A stretch of 64,000 bases of DNA, from the NCBI GenBank assembly GCA_030015575.1, contig CM057339.1, forward strand, positions 775,574,809-775,638,808. The letters are read 5' to 3'. The notes beneath the pieces are model-generated. The model worked only from the letters and a program-made list of their open reading frames with translations. It did no database searches and had not been told where the DNA came from. This DNA comes from Agapanthus africanus (Eukaryota > Streptophyta > Magnoliopsida > Asparagales > Amaryllidaceae). The stretch's first letter is position 1. Every line of letters starts with the position of its first letter. This document shows positions 55,600 through 64,000 of this stretch, in pieces. The position numbers were made by a program, and so were the translations under genes.

Positions 55600-56730
55600 A
55601 TAAATCGTCGTATGTATGCGATCTTTCCTTGGAGAGACCGCAACTGTTTGAGAGTTCTCGGCGGAGGCATTTCCATGATCGCTTTGATCTTTGACGGATC
55701 TATTTCGATACCCCGGTGTCGGACGATGAATCCCAGGAATTTGCCCGAAGAAACTCCAAATGCACACTTGAGAGGGTTCATTTTCAAGTTGTATTGTCAT
55801 AGGCGTCGAAATACAGTTTTTAGATGCTCGAGATGTTCCTCGAAAGATTTGCTCTTAACTACGAGGTTGTCGATATAACATTCAACGATTTCATGTATGA
55901 GGACATCGAAGATCTTCGTCATGGCCCTCTAATAGGTGGCACCGGCGTTCTTTAGACCGAAGGGCATCACCTTGTAGCAGAATATTCCCAAAGGAGTCCG
56001 GAAAGCGGTGTGCTTCTGGTCTTCGGGATGCATTTTTATCTGATTATATCCTGACGAGCCGTCCATGAAGGAGAAAACCTCATGAGTGGACGTATTGTCT
56101 ATCATCAGTTCGGTGACTGGCACAGGAAAATCGTCCTTCGGGCAAGCTTTATTAAGGTCCCGGAAGTCTACGCATATCCGTACTGTCCCATTTTTCTTCA
56201 TTACCGGGACGATGTTGGCGATCCATTCAGGGTATTGAACTTTCTGGATGAAGCCAGAGTCGATTAACTTTTTGACCTCGGCGTTGATGCTCATCTCAAG
56301 CTCGAGCCACATTCTTCTCGGCGCCTGTTTGACCGGCTTGACACCTGGGGATATCGCCAATCTATGCACAGCAATTTCTGGATCTAATCCCGGCATTTCG
56401 GAATAGTTCCATGCGAAGCAATCTTTGTGCTGCATAAGCAGGTCTTTTAACGTAGCCACCCTTTCTTCAGATAACAGCTCGCTGATGAATGTCGGTCGCG
56501 GGTCATTCGCCGTTCCCAACTCAATTTTCTTGAGGTTATCTGCAGTGGTATGGATTCCATCTTCCAGCTCTTTTGGCGCCGGTAGGAATTCTGAGATTAT
56601 CTCATCGTTGCTGTTTTCGAAGCACCGGGGAAGGTCATCCATGTTCTCGGGCTCTTCCTTTGATATTGTTATCATGTGACAAGTACGGATTCGCTTCCAA
56701 TCCCAATGCGGAACTGGTTCTTCTTTCATG
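55600..56730 (-). pseudogene. Tat-3 reverse transcriptase domain
   Basis: CFAWNYSEMPGLDPEIAVHR, then VRICVDFRDLNKACPKDDFP, FMDGSSGYNQIKMHPEDQ and, further on, FGVSSGKFLGFIVRHRGIEI. Homologous to the Tat-2 RT and broken. Confidence 0.85.
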
Positions 56731-56839
56731 GCCTTGGGTTCGTGCTTCTACGGCGGCATTACCCTCCAGTTGTCGGACAGAGCGAACTTGCCAAGCTGAT
56801 ACTGATCTTCAACCCAAATCTTGAAGGTGAAGCAATCTT

Positions 56840-57020
56840 CAAGAGGATGCCCTATTACTCGATGGTAAGAGCAATAGTTTGGGTCAGAGACTTTGCCTGC
56901 TTGTTCGGGGTTTTTGGACTCCGGCAGTGTAAGCATTTGATGTTTTAGAGCAAGATCAAGTATCTTCTTCGTCTTGTCCCGAGGAAACGAGTACGCTCGA
57001 CCCATTTTCTTCATGAGGGA
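56840..57020 (-). pseudogene. Extra Cys-His module between protease and RT (Tat-3)
   Basis: MGRAYSFPRDKTKKILDLAL and YCSYHRVIGHPLEDC, as in Tat-2 at 25480-25790. Shared by both subfamilies, so the duplication predates their split. Confidence 0.78.
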
Positions 57021-58099
57021 TAGATCAATAACGCTCGACTCCCGTTTGCGTGGCTTCTTAGCCCTGCTTTGTTGCTGTTGAGCGCTTTTTTGGCCTTTTG
57101 ACTTATTTCTGCTTTTGCGCCGAGCCTTCTTTATAACAGGTTGACAAGGAGCGGCATTTTCATCTTTCACGGCCTGTTGAAGGAGGCATTGCGTTCTGGC
57201 TTTCTCGTAGATGGCCATTTCGCAGTTATGGTCGTCCCGGACTTTTTGACCTGCTTCCCTTATGAGCTTGTCCATTTGTTCTTCGAACGATGGACTGGGC
57301 TCTTTTGCATTTGGAACTTTCGCTGTCTCAGGATTAGTGCCCTCCCATTGAGCATCCGCTTCTTCATCGAAGTCATACATGACATAGCAGCTGTTTAGTA
57401 GCTCTCGTTTCTTTGACCGGATGTATCCAAGTCCTTTTGTCTCCATTCTCCCATTAGGCAGTTTGCGTTGAGTCCCGGGAACGTTCCAGACTTTGTCATA
57501 GAACTTGGATTTTCGAACGGTCTGCTTGAAGGATATCCCCTGGCGTTTCAGCAGCTTTTTCAAACCTTCCGTATAATATCTGGGAAGACGGATAGGCTGA
57601 AGCCTGTCGAGCGTAGGATCTGCGCCATGCCAGATTTCTTTTTCCACCTTGGTTTCTTCAGAGCGGTAGAACAGGATTGCTTTCTCGCTTTCTCGCCTGG
57701 GAGGGACATAGAACGTCTGCAGCTCTTCTACATTGTAAATATTAAGTGCATCCAGTTCTTTATGGTGTTTAAGCGGCACTATGGCGACTTGTAGACTTTG
57801 CTTTTCGTCAGCGGACGTTCGTATTGAAGGTTGAGCAGAGAATACAACACGGATCTCATCTTCCGAGTCGCTACCAAAGATCAACGTAGGAGTGGACGGT
57901 CTTGGCTTGTTGTGTTGGGATGGACCCGAATAAGCTATCTCCTCTTCCTCCTCAGTATCACTGCCGAAGACAGGGATGGTGGCATTAGCTTTATTCTCCG
58001 GCTTGTGACACTTCTCCGTATCTTCGAAATCCGGTAAGAAATATTTGGCATCTTCGTATTTGCGAACCTCGTTCACAGAGAACGGGTTCAGTTCTCCCA

Positions 58100-58490
58100 T
58101 CACGGTATACTCGAAACCATCCTTAAAATACTTCATACACTGATGTTGTGTAGAAGGGATGATGTTGTACTCGTGTAACCATGGTCGGCCGGGCAAAGCG
58201 TTGTAGCATGTCTTGGCATCTATGACGTGGAACTTAATGTCCATGACGAGTAGCCCGAAGCGTAGCGTTAGTATCACAGACCCAAGAGTTCTTGATGACT
58301 GGGAATCGAACCCGGAGATGGTGATCTTGTCACGAGCAAGGTGCTGGACGCTCATACAGATTTCTTTTAACACCCGCACGTTGAGGAGATTAACGGAGGA
58401 TCCATTGTCGATCAGGATTTTGCCTATCTTAATATCGTGGCAATATCCTGAGACATAGAGGGGGCGATTGTGTTCGCACATCCCAAGGAG
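58100..58490 (-). pseudogene. Tat-3 aspartic protease domain
   Basis: RPLYVSGYCHDIKIGKILID then NGSSVNLL, with the DNGSS active-site motif, then GRPWLHEYNIIPSTQHQC. It lies in line with the downstream linker as in Tat-2. Confidence 0.85.
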
Positions 58491-58559
58491 AAGGTCCTCG
58501 TCACCGAAAGTGACATCGGCCGTGTGCACTTCCTCCAATTCATCCTTCATCTTTTCCTC

Positions 58560-61500
58560 GACCAGGCAAGCTTAGAATTGCTCCGGATCTTGTAGTGCCT
58601 TAATCAACGAATCTCTCGCCTCTTTTGATAGCAAAAGGGCATCAAGAATGCTGAGCCGTGAGGGTAGCTTCCTCAGATGCGCTAAGATGTTGTAATCCAC
58701 TTTATTCTTCTTCAGCGGGTTGTTGGCGCTTAGCTCCTCCAGAACTTGGTCATCTAAGACGATATCTTCAGAGACCTTTTCTTTCCCCTTATCTTTTCTG
58801 TTTGAGGGTTCGAGATTCTTTTCAGGCAGCGTTCGATTCCGCAGCCGGATATTTTCGCAGACCTTCGGCTCTTCTTCTTTTCCCGAAGTGGACTTTTTAA
58901 AGAGAGGGGCAAGTTCCAGCTCCTCATCAGAATCGCTCCCGAATGTAGGCACTTGTGACCCGCTGGTGTTAACCATGCGATAATCGCCGGTAGTTCTTTC
59001 AAGCTCTTCGGTCGTATTTCTTTGCTCCCGACGAGTTTTACGCTTTTCCCGTTTAAAGTGTTGTCGATGAGCTACATACCCTTGCCACCATCTATCGAAA
59101 GCTTCGCACTCTTGAGTGGGGTGCGACACCTTCTGATGATATAAGCAATAGGAGGGGTGCGTTTCCACTTCACCGGTGATGTTTCCTTCAGAGGATGGTA
59201 GCTTCATGCCCATTGATATGGCTTTAGCGAACCTTTTCCTCATCTTGATTTTGATTTTTCCGCAGTGGGTGTACTTTGCTCCAGCGGGAGTATCTCAATT
59301 CTTTCGTCAAGGCGCTGGCGCTTGGCCCTTTCGAATATGACCGCCTCGCGTTCTCGATCAGCTTTTCTCTTCAACCGAGCTTCATTAAGGAATGCGTCAA
59401 TCACTTCATCTGATAGCCCCAGAATTTTTGATTCAGGATCTGCCCCCAGCGTTTCAGGACAAGAAATCTCCTCACCGTTCGTGAACGAATGGGAAATCAC
59501 ATGACAGCTCGCCACGCATTCTTCAGATTCATCTGACGAACTTTCTCCCTCACCTTCCACTTGAAAGACGTGGTTGAGAAACTCTTGGAATGTAATGGGA
59601 GTCCGTGCCTTCTGGTTGTATTCCTCCAGCGCGTCAATTTGTTTTTGCAAGTCCGTGCACTTGTCGCCAGGCTTCACGGGATTCTTTGACTTCTTTTTCT
59701 TCTTCTTCAAGGATTTTGACGGCTGGTTGCGAGTGCTTGAGCCACCACCATCGGTCTTTTGGACGTGGCTTCAACATCCCTTCAATGATCTGCGGTTCCA
59801 ACGGGTTCTTCCACTTGATTGCTGGACATGTCTGAAGATCGTTTAGCATCCTCTTTGTCTTGGCTGATAATACAACCTTCCAAGGAGCTTCTTCAACGAC
59901 GGAGCATGTTGCCCCCGGCGTATTCGTCCCCTTAGAGGTGTGGGGCTGCGAGGGATTCACCTTCCATTTGTCAGATAACGCGAATTTGCCTTGTCGGTAC
60001 TGGTTTTCAAGCCAATTTTTGAAAACGTAGCAATCCTCGATCGGATGACCCAATACTCGATGATAAGGACAGTAGTTGGGCTCGTTGACGTCACTTGGTT
60101 GCAACGGACGTTTTGGATCCGGCAGATTTATGAGTCTGTTGCGCAATGCCAGCTCGAATAACCTTCTCGTTTTATCGCGGGGAAACGAGTAAGGACGCCC
60201 TAGTCTCTCCTCAAGGTCTACGTACGGGCGCATATTATTTTGACGCACAACCGGCTTCGAGTTGCTCGGTTGTTGTTGAGCATTAGCGACGACGATCGCT
60301 TTTCCCTTCCCTTTGTCATTTCGGGAGTCCGGCTTTGGAAGAGGAGGTTTATGGCCTATCTGATCCATCTGCGCTAGCTTGTCAATCAAGGCCTGGAAGG
60401 TGGTCGGCTTGAAAAACATCATAAATTGCGATATGGTTGCTTGAGGATCAAGGGTTCCCACAAACATACCCACCGCAGGAGCTTCTTCAATGCGCTGCTC
60501 GCACTTCGACCATAAGTTCCGCCACCGTATAGCATACTGAACCCACGTCTCGCCTGGCTTTACCCTGGCGTTAATCAGTGCCGTCATCGGGGTGCGTTCA
60601 CTGGCGCTTGCAAAACGCTGAGTAAACAACAGCTCCATCTCCGCGAAGGTTTTGATAGAGTCGTTCGGGAGCTCAGAGTACCACTCGAACGCCGTATCCG
60701 ATAAACTTCCAACAAACTGGCGAAGCAAAAGCTTGTCATCACCGCCGGTGTTACCACAGAGTGCCCTGAACTGGGCAACATGCTGGTGAGGATTGCCCGT
60801 CCCCTTGTAAACATGGAACTTGGGAATCGTATAACCTGGCGGGTACTTGATTTGATCGTACCAACTTGGATATGGCCGCCTCGTTTTTACGACCTGGCCG
60901 GCTGCTTCGGTCGCATGATGAACCTGTATTTGTTGGGCGATGTACTCATCCAAATCAGCTTTGGAGATTGTATCCTCTTTAGCCGTCGACAGAGCTGTTG
61001 GAGGATTTGATGTCTCTCCCCTATCGTCCCCAAGGACGATCGGGGGCTCTTCGGTCGGAGGATCTCGTTGTATCATCATCCCTATCATGTCTTGGAAGAG
61101 GAGGCCCATACGCTGTATGTTGGCTGCTTGTTCAGCAGCCTCTGTCCTTCTTCTCCAATATCCGACGAAGGAATTCGGCGTCGGTTTCTTCCTCTTGGCG
61201 TTCATCCGAGGACGTTTCAGGGTTTTCTTTTGGCCCTATAAGTGCGGCCATAGCGTTCATCATTTTTTGGAGCTTCTGTTGCTGCTCCTGCGCCTTGGTC
61301 ACTGATCGCATAAGTGGTCGATGACCCGTAGATATGCGACTGTCCTTTTTACCAGACGCCACACAGACGGTATGCACTATGATGCCCCTGACTTAGGGCG
61401 TTTGGGTGCACCACCTCTGATATTTGTCGTTGGCGTGGGGGTTTTCTCCGGCCTTCTTCTTTTATGGACCGTTGAAGTTGAGGGAGCCGTTGCTTTAGGC

Positions 61501-62431
61501 ACCCAAGCGGTCGTCACCTTTCGTTGCTTGACAGGGGGATTTTCTTCTTGCCGACCTTTCGACTTCTTCTGTTGGCAAGAGAAGTTAGGATCAATGACAG
61601 ATTCTCGGACTCATCGCCATGTCTTGTAAATTCTGGAGGACAGCGATTGAAGAGGCTGCTCCGGCTTTTCTGCTTCCACAGTAGTCTCTACTGGTGGAGG
61701 AGATCTTTTCAGCACCGCGGTTGGCGAGTTTCTGCGTACTCTGTTAAGAAACTCGAAGCTGTTCCCAGTTGGAACAGCATGTCAACTTCTACCGTTGGAG
61801 CTGGCGGAGTCATCCCAGAAAGGGAGTTGCCCCCGGTCTTCCTTACCCGACGCCAGTGGCGTCGTCGGGCGCGACGAGTTGTCGGTATTGGCTCAGAGAC
61901 AGAAGCTTCTTCTTGCCCCCTATTCAGGTGTGGGGCTGTTACCGGTGTCAGCCTATTGAAGACCGATGTCTTTTAAGTAGCAAGAGCAAGAGTGGGAGTT
62001 GGGACGGTCAATCTTGTAAAGACTGATCTCTTAGCAGGAGAAGCCGCGTTGACGACTTCAGGAGCAGGTTTGGCCACTCTTTTTGAGGTAACCTTTTCTG
62101 GGACTGCAAGCTTCATTGCGGGTCCATGAGAGTTTTGGCCCAATCTGGAGAAGACCGATGCACTGGTGTTGGACGACCCGTTGAGAGGGGCCGCAGTAAC
62201 TGAAAGTCAATCGAAGACCGACTTCTTAGGAGCTTCTTGTACGGGCACGGGGGTGCTGAAGCTTGTTGGTGGAAGCATAGTTCCGAAAAACAACCCCGTG
62301 GTGGCTTGAGTAATCTTCTCCACGGGCATGGTGAACCAAGAGGCCGCTTGGGGCCCGTAGGTTATGCCCCCAGTTGAAGCCGGACGCGAGCTGCAGCTGC
62401 AGTTGGAGCACTTTGAACAAGTAGAGGCCAT
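58560..62431 (-). pseudogene. Tat-3 gag region
   Basis: Starts MASTCSKCSNCSCSSRPAST with GGITYGPQAAS and ATTGLFFGTM, matching Tat-1 and Tat-2. The core domain (about 60360-60850) has YKGTGNPHQHVAQFRALCGN and RNLWSKCEQRIEEAPAVGMF. Cys-His modules YCPYHRVLGHPIEDC (about 60070) and YCLYHQKVSHPTQEC (about 59150) follow. A lysine run (KKKKKKSKNPVKPGDK) separates them. Broken in several places. Confidence 0.85.
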
Positions 62432-62563
62432 CGATGCTTGCTTTCTTCTCTATGCCAAGCAAGAGACCAAATCTTAGTAAACTTGAAATCCAAAGGAAAC
62501 CATTAACAAACCATGATTCGTTCGCGAAAACGACACATGAAGTGTGGAGTGGAAAGAGGAAAA

Positions 62564-62582
62564 GGTCCCACCGGGCGTACCA
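62564..62582 (-). other. Tat-3 primer-binding site
   Basis: On the minus strand TGGTACGCCCGGTGGGACC lies five bases after the end of the 5' LTR. Confidence 0.75.
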
Positions 62583-62587
62583 GAATC

Positions 62588-64000
62588 TGTTCCCCTCCGA
62601 AAGACGCCGCACAAGACTACAAGGTCCTGACGCTGAGATTCGAGGCAGATGCTATTTGGTTTTATCCGTCCACCTCTCCGAAGATGCCGAGTTGATTTAT
62701 GGCACCGTATATCGGAGGTTCAGACGGATGCGGCCGATGTAGCAGAATTCGTCAGATTCCCCCTCAGTCGAGGGGTTTTTGATTGTGGGGACGCTCTTCC
62801 CTGCAAGCGCAAGCCCCTGCAGTTAATTATGCTACCGCATCGCGGTAACCACTTTCTCCTTCTCCAGAATTTCACTTCGTGTCGTGTATGTTTGTTTTGT
62901 TTGTGGTTACCCGTGGATTGTTTACGGAGACTAAGTAATGTCGTCGCCCGTAGGACGTGGATTAGTCCAAATCCGTATTTACTTAGATTTGGGTTTGGTG
63001 TTTTTAGTTTAAGGATACGTTAGCCGTGTTGAGGCTAAGATCGACTTAAACGTTCGTTAAGGATACGTTAGTCTTGTTTGAGACTAAGATCAACTTAACG
63101 TAGTGATTCATTTAATATATGGCCGTCAGGACTCGTCACCTCTCGGACGTCGTTGAAGGATTACAACGACAGGTGTCAGAGGAGCTCGGAGATGTACCCT
63201 CAAACCAGAGTTGATTTAGAATTTTATAGTCCATTTGAATGTTTAAGGATACATTAGCCGTGTTTGGGGCTAAGATCGACTTAAACGGGATCGTTTAGAT
63301 CCGATAAAAGAGCATGAGGAGGCTCTATTGTTCCAGTTTAGGGACGTGGTGGTCCATGTTCCAGTTTAAGGACGTGGCGGTCCATATTCCAGTTTAAAGA
63401 CGTGGTGGTCCGTATTCCAGTTTAAGGACATGGTGGTCCATGTTCCAGTTTAGAGACGTGGTGGTCCGACATTAGTTTAAGGACGTTTCGGTCCATCATT
63501 AGTTTAAGGACGTTTCGGTCCACATTGATGTGTGGTCGTCGGGACCCGTCACCTCTCTAACGTCGTTGAGGGATTACAACGATAGGCGTCAGAGGAGTTC
63601 GGAGATGTACCATCGAACCGGATATAAATTGATTTAAGAGAGCAGCTGTGCTCAGTCAATTTAATTTGAGGACTTACGGCCATGATTGGGCTAAATCCAG
63701 TTAAAGAATGTTCAACGTTTTTATTTATCTTTGGCCTATTAGGCTTGTGCTGGGGATTTGCCCCTGCTAGGCCTTTTTTATTTGGGCTCTGTCCCTTTGT
63801 AAATGATGCAGAGCATCTGTTTTGGTTTGGGCTCTGCCCTTTTTAAAATAATGCATTGCATTTTATTAGGCCTGTTAGGCCTTCTTTAATTTGGCTTGGC
63901 CCTTTTGTAAGTAATGCAGTGCACTAATTATTTGACAGTGGCTTGTCAGGCGCTTTGCGCCAAATAATGAGCGCAAGCGCTCGTGGAAGTGACACGTGTC
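62588..64000 (-). repeat. Tat-3 5' LTR (partial, runs off the window)
   Basis: Closely matches 46183-47595. Contains the CTGCAG and TACCGC hairpins near 62800-62850, TTAG...CTAA hairpins near 63020-63280, a seven-unit 27-bp array at 63333-63525 and short palindromes near 63800-63960. Confidence 0.88.

Larger units (their letters stand above)
46183..64000 (-). mobile_element. Tat-3: Retand-like Tat element on the minus strand (5' end outside window)
   Basis: On the minus strand the order is 5' LTR (from beyond 64000 to 62588), primer site, gag, protease, Cys-His module, RT, two RNase H domains, integrase, 3' repeat region, antisense gene, purine tract and 3' LTR (48644-46183). It is a close relative of Tat-2 in coding sequence but its LTR is clearly diverged, so it is a separate subfamily. 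Broken, with several breaks in gag-pol. Confidence 0.9.

Overview
The window is plant nuclear DNA made almost wholly of nested LTR retrotransposons. No bacterial gene layout, rRNA, tRNA or CRISPR array is seen, and no ordinary host gene is supported. The organism is a flowering plant. Evidence is the Ty3/gypsy Tat-lineage elements with two RNase H domains, a Tekay/Del-type chromovirus LTR, an element-borne plant mobile domain (PMD) gene, and many G-box/ABRE-like motifs. I cannot name the species.

Layout. 1-1480: LTR end, primer-binding site and short gag remnant of one gypsy element. 1481-3991: degenerate repeat-derived DNA. 3992 to 46182 (in pieces): Tat-1, the oldest host element. Its 5' LTR is split at 5328-11939 by a Tekay-like solo LTR, which itself holds a 2.2 kb insertion. 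Its gag is split by Tat-2, and its 3' tail is split by Tat-3. 17225-42328: Tat-2, a 25.1 kb element with both LTRs and a perfect 5-bp target duplication (GGCTC). It carries gag, protease, RT, RNase H, a second RNase H, integrase, a repeat-rich 3' region and an antisense intron-bearing PMD gene. 46183 to beyond 64000: Tat-3, a relative on the minus strand. It has its 3' LTR, full internal region and part of its 5' LTR, with a different antisense gene.

The three Tat elements share one organisation. The LTR is about 2.5-2.7 kb and packed with CACGTGTC boxes, short palindromes and a 27-bp tandem repeat. gag-pol has a Cys-His module on both sides of the protease. The 3' region holds tandem arrays plus long runs of small hairpins. 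In Tat-2 and Tat-3 an antisense gene lies next to the 3' LTR and is preceded by its own TATAAATAG promoter. Tat-1 shows gag but no pol in the visible part, so it looks like a non-autonomous partner.

The most unusual signal is several families of short hairpins. In each, loop sequence is conserved while stems differ between copies by paired, complementary changes. They occur in the LTRs and in the 3' regions of all three Tat elements. The second is the swap of antisense passenger genes behind one conserved promoter type.
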